From: Planctomycetota bacterium | GTDB taxonomy: Bacteria > Planctomycetota > MHYJ01 > JACPRB01 | Assembly (NCBI GenBank): GCA_016200125.1 | Contig: JACQFK010000537.1 | Location: forward strand, 1 to 14,683 | Direction: 5' to 3' | DNA: 14,683 bases | Program-made: the position numbers and the translations under genes | Shown here: piece after piece, positions 1 to 6,335 of the stretch | How positions within the stretch are numbered: the stretch's first letter is position 1 | How the letters are laid out: the number at the start of each line of letters is the position of its first letter | The notes under the pieces: generated by a model | Told to the model about the DNA's origin: nothing | Databases searched by the model: none | What the model saw: the letters and a program-made list of their open reading frames with translations, nothing else

Positions 1-303
1 ATTGTTGAGCGACTGGGCCACCTCCCCCGTGTTGTGGTTCACCAGCGCCCTCGCCGTGAAATCGCCCTGCTCGACCGCCTTGAGCGTCCGCAGAACCTCG
101 CGCCGCTCGCTGTGGAGCTGCTTGAGCTCGCGCGCCATCCGCCGGTTCGCCGCCAGGAGCTTCTTGAAAGCATCCGCCGTCGACCGGGGAGCCCCGGAGT
201 TCCTGAGCTGCCGGGCCGGAGGAGCGACTTTCCTTGCGGACTTCAGCGTCCTCACGAGACCGCCGGCCTTGCCGGCCGTCGCGACTGCGCCGTTCGTCTT
301 CAT
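1..303 (-). CDS. HAMP-domain sensor kinase, N-terminal fragment
   Basis: Partial gene: 101 codons are visible and it continues past the left edge. The ATG at 303-301 follows a strong AAGGGGG SD. The first 45 residues are basic and Ala/Lys-rich with no membrane segment. A helix then leads into a stretch reading LKAVEQGDFTARALV followed by GEVAQSLNN, the pattern of a HAMP helix-1/connector/helix-2 start. Soluble hybrid kinases with a series of HAMP repeats begin in this way (a charged tail, then a 'GDF' HAMP motif). The catalytic part lies outside the window, so kinase activity is inferred from family resemblance. It is transcribed divergently from the ECF sigma gene and has its own promoter at 501-530. 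It could instead be a chemoreceptor-like HAMP protein. Confidence 0.6.
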   Translation of the reverse strand, partial: MKTNGAVATAGKAGGLVRTLKSARKVAPPARQLRNSGAPRSTADAFKKLLAANRRMARELKQLHSERREVLRTLKAVEQGDFTARALVNHNTGEVAQSLNN

Positions 304-456
304 CGGACCCCCTTGTCTGATCGAAGCCATCCATCCCCGGCGCGTTCCCTGGACAGACAGGCCGGGCGTCTCTTCGGATTTCGGAATCGCCCTTCCTCGG
401 AGCGGAGGCAGGCCTGAAGAGGCAGAGATTGGGGAGGGCGAAGGGTTCCCGTCGCG

Positions 457-485
457 GGTTCCGGTGCCGGAGGCACCTGGGAACC
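457..485 (-). other. leader hairpin upstream of the HAMP kinase gene
   Basis: Two nested perfect stems: GGTTCC/GGAACC (457-462 with 480-485) outside GGTGCC/GGCACC (463-468 with 472-477). The loop is 3 bases and there is a 2-base bulge. It lies about 10-40 bases into the transcript predicted from the promoter at 501-530. A second GGGTTCC at 443-449 on the plus strand could compete for the same partner, so the leader has two alternative folds. No T-run follows, so it is not a simple terminator. Confidence 0.4.
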
Positions 486-500
486 GGTGGAACTGTTGGA

Positions 501-530
501 AGTATACCCCGATCCCCGACCCGCGATCAA
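501..530 (-). promoter_or_regulatory. sigma-70-type promoter for the HAMP kinase gene
   Basis: Read on the minus strand, TTGATC (530-525) and TATACT (506-501) are separated by 18 bases, close to the housekeeping consensus. Transcription would begin near 494, giving a leader of about 190 bases before the start codon at 303. It is the best-formed promoter in the window. Confidence 0.55.
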
Positions 531-566
531 CTGCTTCGATAACGAAGGTCGAAAAAAAATCGTGAT

Positions 567-579
567 CTTCCGTCGGAAG
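567..579. promoter_or_regulatory. 13-bp perfect palindrome, possible operator
   Basis: CTTCCG-T-CGGAAG is a perfect 6-1-6 dyad between the two divergent promoters. The right half also pairs as CGTCGG (571-576) with CCGACG (585-590). The position suits a regulator of either direction, but no binder can be named. Confidence 0.25.
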
Positions 580-643
580 CTGCCCCGACGATTTTCGGGT
601 TCGAAGACGATTCGTCGCAAGAGTTCCACGGATCAGTCGTACA

Positions 644-679
644 TATAATCGGTCGGCGAAGCATCTCCGGTGCCGACCG
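644..679 (+). promoter_or_regulatory. TATAAT box with adjacent inverted repeat, upstream of ECF sigma gene
   Basis: TATAAT at 644-649 is a perfect -10 hexamer, but no good -35 lies 16-18 bases upstream (the region reads GAGTTCC), so it may need an activator. Immediately after it, CGGTCGGC (650-657) and GCCGACCG (672-679) form an 8-base inverted repeat around a 14-base spacer. This would span the transcription start, either as an operator or as a hairpin at the 5' end of the RNA. Confidence 0.35.
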
Positions 680-838
680 GCTCGAGGGATCGGAAGGGTT
701 TGGGACGCGGACCTTTGGTCGGTCCCCCTCTCCCCTCAAGCCTCTTCGGAACCGTTCCCCCCCTCGACGAGTCCCTCGCTCCCGCGGGGAAAGGTTCCGG
801 ACCTTCTTTTCACTCTTTTGATTCCCCAGGAGGAGTCC

Positions 839-1534
839 ATGAGGCGCAGCGACGACACGCAGATGATGGGAGACCAGATCCGCTTTCCGACGACGAGCTG
901 GACGCTCGTCCGGTCCTCGGCGAATCTGAAGGCGCTCGAGTCGATCATCAACCTCTACTGGAAGCCGCTCTACTTCTTCGTCCGGCAGCACGGCTACGCC
1001 AACGAGGCGGCGAAGGACATCGTCCAGGAATTCCTGAAGACCATGATCGAGCGGGGATCGCTTCACCGGGCCGATCCCGCCCGCGGACGGTTCCGGACCT
1101 TCCTGCTCGCGGCCCTCTCGAACTTCCTGAAGGACTGGATCAAGGCGGAATCCCGCCGGAAGCGCGGGGGCGAACAGCAGCTGTACTCTCTCGATTTCGC
1201 CCAGGGGGAGTCCGAGTATCTCCTCCAGGTCTCCGGGGGGGAGACGCCGGAAGCCGTGCTCAACCGCGCCTGGGCCCGGAGCCTCTGGAACCACTCGATC
1301 GAGGAACTCCAGGGCGGACCCGTCCATCTCGAGGCCTTCCGGCTCTATCTGGCGGACGCCGGCTACGACGTCATCTGCCGCCGCACCGGACTCTCGGAAT
1401 CCGCGGCCAAGACGGCGATTCACCGGCTCAAGGCGCAGCTGAAACAGATCGTGACGAACCGGATCCGTGAAACGGCCGCGAACGAAGACGATCTCCAGAA
1501 GGAACTGGCGGAGTTTCTCGAGCTTCTGGGATGA
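839..1534 (+). CDS. ECF-type RNA polymerase sigma factor
   Basis: A 231-residue sigma-70 family factor of the extracytoplasmic-function type. It would direct RNA polymerase to a small set of promoters. Near the N-terminus FPTTSWTLV is followed by a region-2 pattern: WKPLYFFVRQHG, then AAKDIVQEF. ADPARGRFRTFLLAAL leads to the linker. The C-terminal region-4 helix-turn-helix is seen as AGYDVICRRTGLSESAAKTAIHR. This matches the large ECF class that carries the FPTT motif, in which the sigma gene often lies beside a Ser/Thr kinase rather than a classical anti-sigma factor. No anti-sigma or Ser/Thr kinase gene is seen in this window. The ATG at 839 is chosen because AGGAGGAG ends 5 bases before it; a TTG 21 bases upstream would place the SD inside the gene. 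An 88-base gap separates it from the next gene. Confidence 0.85.
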   Translation: MRRSDDTQMMGDQIRFPTTSWTLVRSSANLKALESIINLYWKPLYFFVRQHGYANEAAKDIVQEFLKTMIERGSLHRADPARGRFRTFLLAALSNFLKDWIKAESRRKRGGEQQLYSLDFAQGESEYLLQVSGGETPEAVLNRAWARSLWNHSIEELQGGPVHLEAFRLYLADAGYDVICRRTGLSESAAKTAIHRLKAQLKQIVTNRIRETAANEDDLQKELAEFLELLG

Positions 1535-1622
1535 AACGGAACAGAGAGAAGGTCTTACATAGCCCGATGGAACTCGAGTGCGCGGGCCGCCGACGGCCCC
1601 GCCTCGCTTCAGGAGGTGGACC

Positions 1623-2015
1623 ATGAAGGACGGAATTCCCCTCGTGATGGTGCTCCACTCCGATGTCGATCTGCTTCCGCGTCTCTACCGGCTGCTCCTT
1701 GAATCGGGCTGCCGGGTGGCGACCTATTCCTCTCCCTGGGCGGCGCGCGACTTCGCCGAATCCGAACGGCCCGACGCGATCCTCACCTCGGTCGGATTTC
1801 CCGGCCTCGAAGAGCTGGCCGTCGTGCACCTGCTCAGGGAAGCCTCCCCGGCCAGCCATATCATCGCCCTCACTCCCCCCGCATCCTGGGCATCCGCGGA
1901 GGACGCCTTCGCTTCGGGCGCCGACGCGGTCTGGACCGGATCCCCGCCCTTCGAGAGCGCGATCCGGGTCCTGCGCGACGCCCTGGAGGCGCGCTGTGCC
2001 GCCACGCCCGGCTGA
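1623..2015 (+). CDS. degenerate single-domain receiver (pseudoreceiver)
   Basis: A 130-residue protein with the alternating strand/helix pattern of a CheY-like receiver, but without its chemistry. The acidic pair after strand 1 reads LHSDVD instead of VDDD. The phospho-acceptor Asp at the end of strand 3 is replaced (DAILTS, so Ser56). The conserved Lys after strand 5 is missing (WTGSP where KP is expected). A Thr remains at the strand-4 site (IIALTP). It therefore probably cannot be phosphorylated in the usual way and would act through protein binding. The ATG at 1623 follows CAGGAGGTGGACC, a good SD. A GC-rich hairpin (about 1582-1602) precedes the SD. It lies between the ECF sigma and trehalose genes, 48 bases before the latter. 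The receiver fold is inferred from pattern only. Confidence 0.65.
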   Translation: MKDGIPLVMVLHSDVDLLPRLYRLLLESGCRVATYSSPWAARDFAESERPDAILTSVGFPGLEELAVVHLLREASPASHIIALTPPASWASAEDAFASGADAVWTGSPPFESAIRVLRDALEARCAATPG

Positions 2016-2063
2016 CCTCCCGAGCCGGCCTGACGGAACCCTTTCCTCTATCTTGGAGCGTCC

Positions 2064-4352
2064 ATGAGCACGCTGAATCACTGGAACAAGCTCGCCTGCC
2101 ACACGCCGCTCGGGATCCTGACGGATCTCGACGGGACCCTGATTCCCTTCGCCCCGACGCCAGACGAAGCGCGGGTCGATCCGGCGGTGTCCGAGGTGCT
2201 GAGGGACCTGGCCGCCCTCCCCGGCGTCACGACGGCCGTCCTCAGCGGACGATCCCGCGAGTCGCTGGAGCGGATGATGGCCGGCATCACGGGGCTGCAC
2301 CTGATCGCCGAACACGGGGGCTGGACCAAGGGTACGGGAGCCTGGCAGTCCGGCGACACCGGTGAGAAGGGCGCGATCGAGGAGATCGCCCGCCAGCTGG
2401 ACCGCATCGCGGCCCGCACTCGCGGATGTCTCATCGAGCGCAAGACCTGGTCGGTCGCGCTTCACCTGCGCGCGATTCGCGCTTCCGAGAAGGCGGAAAC
2501 CCTGATCGAAGCCCTGGCGACGATCGGCCCCTGGCTGGAGGCCCATCCGGGCTTCGAGCGCATCGACGGAGCCGAGACCGTCGAGGTCCGGCCCGTCCAG
2601 CACCGGAAATCCACGGCGGTTCCCTGGCTCCGCGACCACGCAGGGCCCGACACCCGCCTGCTCGCCCTGGGCGACGACCTGACGGACGAGGATCTGTTCC
2701 GCGCCCTCGGCGTGGGCGACGAAGCCGTCATCGTGGGCCGGGACCACGGACGGGGTTCGGCTGCGCGCTGGCGGCTCCGCGATCCGCAATCGACCGTCCG
2801 CTTCCTGCGCTGGATCGTCGACGCGCGGCGTGAGGGCCCGACTCCGCCCCCGCCCGCAATGCCCACGCCCCTGACGCGCGTCCCCCGCGGCCACCCGGGG
2901 ATGGAGTCCCGGTATTCGCTGATCTCGGTTTCGAACCGCCTGCCCCACCTGAGATCCGCCGCGGAAAACGGGCCGGACCGGAAACGAAACGTCGGAGGGC
3001 TCGTCTCCGCCCTCGAAACCGTCCTCGCCGAGCGCAAGGGGATCTGGCTGGGCTGGAGCGGCCAGCTCATCTCGGGCTCCGAGCCGGGGCCCGTGACGGT
3101 CGACGACGAGTCCCATCCGGCGCTCGCCTGGATGGATCTTCCCGGGGCCTGGCACCAGAAGTACTACAACGGCCTGTGCAACCAGGCGCTCTGGCCCCTC
3201 TTCCATTCGTTCGCCACCCGGGTTCACTACTCCGAGGAGGATTGGGACTGTTACTCCCGGGTGAACGACGCCTTCGCTCAGGCCGTGACCGAGCTGGCCG
3301 GCCCCCACACGCCCGTCTGGGCCCACGATTACCACCTGCTTCTCCTGGCCCGCGGACTCCGGCGCCACGGCCACAAGGGACCGATGGGATGCTTCCTCCA
3401 CATCCCCTTCCCGGGGGCCGACATCTTCTCCATCCTGCCGCGGGCCGATGCGTTGCTCGACGCCTTGCTCGATTTCGATCTCCTCGGATTCCATACCCCG
3501 GGCCACGTGGACAACTTCCGCCAGTGCGTCGGAGCCCTCTCCCCCGCGAACGTCAGCGACGACCTGATCCTCCACCGCGGCCGCCGCATTCGCGTCGGCG
3601 CCTTCCCCATCGGAATCATCCCCGGGGATTTCCAGGAGACCCAGGATCCCTCCACCGCGGAGGAGATCTCGACGCTCCTCGGTCCCTTCTCGGGCACCCG
3701 GCTGATCCTGGGCGTCGACCGCCTGGACTACACCAAGGGAATCCCCGAGCGGCTGCTCGCGTTCGGCCGCCTGCTCGAGCTGTTCCCGGAATGGAGGACG
3801 AAGGTTTCCTTCCTCCAGGTGTCGGTCCCCTCGCGGGAGGACATCCCGGAGTACGCGGAGCAGCGCGCGAGGGTGGAGACGATCGTGGGACGGATCAACG
3901 GGGAGCACGGCGAAGCGAGCTGGGTCCCCATCCGCTATCTCTACCGTTCCTACGGCCGGGACCAGCTAGCGCAGCTCTACCGGGCGGCGGAGGTCGGCTG
4001 CGTCACCCCGCTGCGGGACGGCATGAATCTCGTGGCCAAGGAATACGTGGCGGCCCAGAATCCGGAGCGCCCGGGAGTCCTCCTCCTCTCCTCGTTCGCG
4101 GGGGCGGCTCGCGAACTTCGCGACGCCCTGATCACCAATCCCTGGCACATCGACGGCATGACCCGGGATCTGGACCGCGCCCTCCGCATGCCGATGGACG
4201 AACGGAGGGAGCGCCATTCCAAGCTGTTCGCCGCGGTCTCCCGGACGACCGCGGCCACCTGGGCGGAGGATTTCCTCTCGATGCTGGAAGCCTGTCGATC
4301 CGGCGCCGGGGAGGAGAGGGCCAAGGTCGCGCAATTTTCCCGGGGAGTTTGA
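2064..4352 (+). CDS. bifunctional trehalose-6-phosphate phosphatase/synthase (OtsB-OtsA order)
   Basis: A 762-residue fusion making trehalose in two steps: a GT20 glycosyltransferase joins a nucleotide-glucose to glucose-6-phosphate, and a HAD phosphatase then removes the phosphate. The phosphatase is N-terminal (about 1-255), with HAD motif I TDLDGT (Asp21, Asp23), motif II LSGR (60-63), Arg-Lys-Ser at 181-183, and motif IV GDDLTDED (203-210). A proline-rich linker (about 259-275) leads to the synthase (about 283-745). Its landmarks are SVSNRLP, GGLVSALE, VWAHDYHLLLL, CFLHIPFPGADIF, GFHTPGHVDNF, GVDRLDYTKGIPERL with Arg553 and Lys558, and PLRDGMNLVAKEY with Asp652 and Glu660. Both active sites look intact. 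The order is the reverse of the usual synthase-phosphatase fusions of plants, yeast and some bacteria. The ATG follows GGAG at moderate spacing. The product should be cytoplasmic and serve osmotic or desiccation protection. Confidence 0.93.
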   Translation: MSTLNHWNKLACHTPLGILTDLDGTLIPFAPTPDEARVDPAVSEVLRDLAALPGVTTAVLSGRSRESLERMMAGITGLHLIAEHGGWTKGTGAWQSGDTGEKGAIEEIARQLDRIAARTRGCLIERKTWSVALHLRAIRASEKAETLIEALATIGPWLEAHPGFERIDGAETVEVRPVQHRKSTAVPWLRDHAGPDTRLLALGDDLTDEDLFRALGVGDEAVIVGRDHGRGSAARWRLRDPQSTVRFLRWIVDARREGPTPPPPAMPTPLTRVPRGHPGMESRYSLISVSNRLPHLRSAAENGPDRKRNVGGLVSALETVLAERKGIWLGWSGQLISGSEPGPVTVDDESHPALAWMDLPGAWHQKYYNGLCNQALWPLFHSFATRVHYSEEDWDCYSRVNDAFAQAVTELAGPHTPVWAHDYHLLLLARGLRRHGHKGPMGCFLHIPFPGADIFSILPRADALLDALLDFDLLGFHTPGHVDNFRQCVGALSPANVSDDLILHRGRRIRVGAFPIGIIPGDFQETQDPSTAEEISTLLGPFSGTRLILGVDRLDYTKGIPERLLAFGRLLELFPEWRTKVSFLQVSVPSREDIPEYAEQRARVETIVGRINGEHGEASWVPIRYLYRSYGRDQLAQLYRAAEVGCVTPLRDGMNLVAKEYVAAQNPERPGVLLLSSFAGAARELRDALITNPWHIDGMTRDLDRALRMPMDERRERHSKLFAAVSRTTAATWAEDFLSMLEACRSGAGEERAKVAQFSRGV

Positions 4353-4399
4353 TTTTTGATTGTGGAACCGGATGCCGAACAGGTTATAGTTAGAGAGGA

Positions 4400-4452
4400 G
4401 GCTTCAAGGCTTTCACCCGAATGCTCACGCATTGGGAAGCCGACCTGAAGCC
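4400..4452 (+). other. nested RNA hairpin in the receiver-cluster leader
   Basis: Four stems stack without conflict: GGCTTC/GAAGCC (4400-4405 with 4447-4452), GGCTT/AAGCC (4408-4412 with 4437-4441), CCC/GGG (4416-4418 with 4434-4436) and AATGC/GCATT (4420-4424 with 4429-4433) around a TCAC loop, giving 19 base pairs. It starts about 10 bases after the TATAGT box, so it would form the 5' end of the transcript. No U-run follows, so it is not an intrinsic terminator. Confidence 0.45.
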
Positions 4453-4505
4453 CCCTGCCGCTCCTAAGCCGTTCTCCCCTGGATACTTTCCCGGCGGGAG
4501 CCGCA

Positions 4506-4534
4506 TCGCGAAGGGCGATCGCCCGCATTCGCGA
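4506..4534. repeat. inverted repeat with GATC centre, possible operator
   Basis: TCGCGAA (4506-4512) and TTCGCGA (4528-4534) flank the perfect 12-base palindrome GGGCGATCGCCC (4513-4524), with a 3-base offset on the right. A two-layer symmetric site of this kind could bind a dimeric regulator or fold in RNA. Confidence 0.35.
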
Positions 4535-4557
4535 ATCCCGGCGAAAGACTTGAGGTC

Positions 4558-4575
4558 CTGCCGGTATTCCGGCAG
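4558..4575 (+). other. stem-loop abutting the ribosome binding site
   Basis: CTGCCGG-TATT-CCGGCAG is a perfect 7-bp stem with a 4-base loop. The next bases are AGGAGG, the SD for the gene at 4591, so folding or a bound protein could influence access of the ribosome. Confidence 0.45.
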
Positions 4576-4590
4576 AGGAGGTCGGAAGCC

Positions 4591-5382
4591 ATGTTCGACA
4601 GAAAACAACGGGTCCTCTTCGGTTCCCCGGATCCCGAGAACACCGGAAGCCTCCGGGCTCAGCTGCAGCTTCGGGACATCGGCGTCCTGTCCTGCTCGTC
4701 GTCCCGGGAGCTCCTGGAACTCGCCGAGCGCGAGTCGCCCGAGGTCATCGTGCTGGACGACCGGCTTGAGAACGTGGGAGACCAGGTCCTCATCGGGCTC
4801 CTCCGGGCCCGCTGTCCCCGCGCCCGGATCATCCTCCTGCTTCCCCCGGGATCTCACCCGGACCGGGATCGGGAGAAGCATCTGGATCCGGTCTGCAGCC
4901 TGGTCTGCCCGATCGCCGACTCCGACCTGAGCTCGGTCATCACCGCGGCGCTGCGGGTCTCGGAGCAGGCCCCGAGCAAGCCTCCCGTCATCCTCTGCGT
5001 GGACGACGACGTCCTGTTTCTCAACAGCCTCATGCGGATCCTGCGCCGGAAAGGCTACGCGGTCATCGGCTACGACAACCCGGAGCAGGCGCTCGAGGCG
5101 ATCCCGCTCCACCAACCCGCCCTCGCCTTCATCGACGTCCTGATGCCCGGCATGAACGGACTGGACCTCGTGTCCGAGCTGCGCGAGGAATACGGGGCCG
5201 CCCTTCCGATGGTGCTCATCAGCGCCAGGAGCACGGATGAAGAGATCGCCGAGGGGTACAAGTCCGGCGCGCGCTACTACATCACCAAGCCCTGCGATCC
5301 GACCAAGGTTCTGAAGATCACCGAGTATCTCATCGGCAAGCTGGGACCCGCCGAGCGGAAGCTGCTGGGAAGCCAGCTGTAG
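4591..5382 (+). CDS. tandem receiver protein (degenerate REC + canonical REC)
   Basis: A 263-residue cytoplasmic protein of two CheY-like domains and nothing else. The N-terminal receiver (about 6-122) keeps an Asp at the acceptor position (VIVLDD, Asp56). It has lost the acidic pair (FGSPDPE), the strand-4 Thr/Ser (ILLLPP) and the Lys (LVCPI), so it is likely inactive or altered. The C-terminal receiver (about 132-250) is complete: VDDD (Asp138/139), FIDVLMPGMNG (Asp182), LISARS (Ser211) and ITKP (Lys233). It ends in a helical tail, YLIGKLGPAERKLLGSQL, resembling the ends of the proteins at 8011 and 9413. The ATG follows AGAGGAGG directly after a stem-loop. It is the first gene of the packed cluster, and the protein at 9413 is its paralogue. 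Without an output domain it probably relays phosphate or binds a partner. Confidence 0.85.
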   Translation: MFDRKQRVLFGSPDPENTGSLRAQLQLRDIGVLSCSSSRELLELAERESPEVIVLDDRLENVGDQVLIGLLRARCPRARIILLLPPGSHPDRDREKHLDPVCSLVCPIADSDLSSVITAALRVSEQAPSKPPVILCVDDDVLFLNSLMRILRRKGYAVIGYDNPEQALEAIPLHQPALAFIDVLMPGMNGLDLVSELREEYGAALPMVLISARSTDEEIAEGYKSGARYYITKPCDPTKVLKITEYLIGKLGPAERKLLGSQL

Positions 5383-5399
5383 TCAGGATGGAGGAACCG

Positions 5400-6320
5400 A
5401 TGATCATCCAGGAGCCCCAGACCCAGAACCCTCCCGTCTCCTCGAAGAGGCCCAGCGTGGTGATCGTGGACGATCAGCCCGAGACGCTCTCGTCGCTCCG
5501 GCGCCTCCTCGGCGGCGAACCCTACTCGCTGGCGACCTTTTCGTCGGCCGAGGAGGCCCTTCGCTGGATGGCGGTGAATCCCGTCGACGTCTTCATCGCC
5601 GACGAACGCATGCCCGGGATGCGGGGATCGGATCTCCTGGCCCTCGTCCGCGACCGCTCCCCGGAGACGATGCGCGTGATCCTGACGGGCCATCCCGGCA
5701 GCGCCACCGTGGCCTACGGACTCTCCTGCGGCATCGACCGGCTGATCAGCAAACCCTGGAACAACGATGCTCTCAAGCTGACGATTCTTCAGCTGATCGA
5801 GGGCCGGGAACTCAAGAAGCGCTATCCCGGCGGATCGAGCGAACCTGAAGACGGGCCGGTCCCCTCGGGCTTCGACGACCGGACGCCCACCCCGCTCCAC
5901 TGCGTCGGATCCGGCGGGATCATCCTCTGGGCGAATCGCGCGGAGCTGGAGCTGCTCGGGTTCCCGCGGCCCGAGTACGTGGGCCGGTCTATCACGGAGT
6001 TCCATGACGACGATTTCGCGCCCGGAGATCTCCTGGCCCGGCTCTCCCGGAAGGAGGCGGTCCGGCGCTTTCCCGCCCGCCTGCGCTGCAGGAACGGCAC
6101 GATCCGGAATGTACTGTTCGACGCCGACGGCGTCTGGGAGGGCGGAAAGTTCGTCCACGCCTGGGTCTCGACGCGCGAGGAGCCCGCTCCGGATGGGGCC
6201 GTCCACGACCTCCGCGACATCAACACGGATTTCCTGCGGGAGATCGCCGGACGCAAGCGGGCGGAGGACACGGCCCGTCTGAGCGAGATGCGGTTCCGCC
6301 TCCTGGTGGAGGGCGTGTAG
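5400..6320 (+). CDS. REC-PAS histidine kinase, N-terminal part, ended by in-frame TAG
   Basis: The first 306 codons of what looks like a single 695-codon sensor kinase ending at 7487. Residues 18-130 form a complete receiver: VDDQ (Asp24/25), IADERMPGM (Asp68), VILTGHP (Thr96), SKPW (Lys118). Residues about 155-275 are a PAS domain (LHCVGSGGIILWANRAELELLGF, then FPARLRCRNGTIRNVLFD). A helix ending in GRKRAEDTARLSEMRFRLLVEGV then opens a second PAS domain, which is cut by TAG at 6318-6320. The reading frame continues without shift in the next entry. The ATG at 5400 is preferred over one 12 bases upstream because GGAGG precedes it at good spacing. If the stop is real, this half is a REC-PAS protein with no kinase. 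Confidence 0.8.
   Translation: MIIQEPQTQNPPVSSKRPSVVIVDDQPETLSSLRRLLGGEPYSLATFSSAEEALRWMAVNPVDVFIADERMPGMRGSDLLALVRDRSPETMRVILTGHPGSATVAYGLSCGIDRLISKPWNNDALKLTILQLIEGRELKKRYPGGSSEPEDGPVPSGFDDRTPTPLHCVGSGGIILWANRAELELLGFPRPEYVGRSITEFHDDDFAPGDLLARLSRKEAVRRFPARLRCRNGTIRNVLFDADGVWEGGKFVHAWVSTREEPAPDGAVHDLRDINTDFLREIAGRKRAEDTARLSEMRFRLLVEGV
6318..6320 (+). other. in-frame amber codon splitting the PAS-kinase gene
   Basis: TAG stands between LLVEGV and [11 protein letters not shown], both halves of one well-known PAS opening in which this position is usually Lys, Glu, Gln or similar. One base change (AAG, GAG or CAG to TAG) explains it. The frame is intact for 388 codons afterwards. TAG also ends five undoubted neighbouring genes, so it is a normal stop codon here. 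Confidence 0.85.
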
Positions 6321-6335
6321 GACTACGCCATCCTC

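Larger units (their letters stand above)
304..838. other. divergent non-coding region between HAMP kinase and ECF sigma genes
   Basis: No convincing gene lies here. The open frames are arginine/proline-rich read-throughs without an SD. The region holds the minus-strand promoter (501-530), its leader hairpin (457-485), the perfect palindrome CTTCCGTCGGAAG (567-579), the TATAAT box (644-649) with an inverted repeat just after it (650-679), and the dyad GGAACCGTTCC (748-758). Last is a short hairpin, AAGGT-TCCGG-ACCTT (791-805), followed by CTTTT, which resembles a weak attenuator just before the sigma gene. Confidence 0.5.
4353..4590 (+). promoter_or_regulatory. structured leader and putative promoter before the receiver cluster
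   Basis: A 238-base gap without a gene. A TATAGT box (4385-4390) may be a -10 element; TTGTGG lies 19 bases upstream, a weak and loosely spaced -35. Three structured elements follow: a nested hairpin (4400-4452), an inverted repeat (4506-4534) and a perfect stem-loop (4558-4575) touching the SD of the next gene. No known riboswitch consensus is recognised. Confidence 0.4.

Noticed and set aside
300..629. A 109-codon minus-strand frame upstream of the HAMP kinase
   Set aside because: It spans the predicted promoter and leader hairpin, has no SD, and is Arg/Pro-rich without a recognisable fold.
1428..3908. An 826-codon open frame on the minus strand
   Set aside because: It lies opposite the sigma, pseudoreceiver and trehalose genes, which have clear motifs and SDs. 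Its product is low-complexity and unlike any family.
4341..4362. Intrinsic terminator after the trehalose gene (CCCGGGG then T-rich bases)
   Set aside because: The stem is only a few bases and lies in the last codons. The T-run is interrupted by GA, so the evidence is too weak.
4400..4540. Cyclic-di-GMP riboswitch, suggested by TCACGCATTGGGAAGCC
   Set aside because: The similarity to the GEMM core is limited to a few bases. The GAAA tetraloop segment and the second conserved GGACGCAAAGC block are absent.
6318..6320. TAG as a sense codon (code change or pyrrolysine)
   Set aside because: TAG ends at least five sound genes nearby (stops at 5382, 7487, 8442, 11360 and 13053), so it is used as a normal stop. 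The position is also not a known pyrrolysine family.
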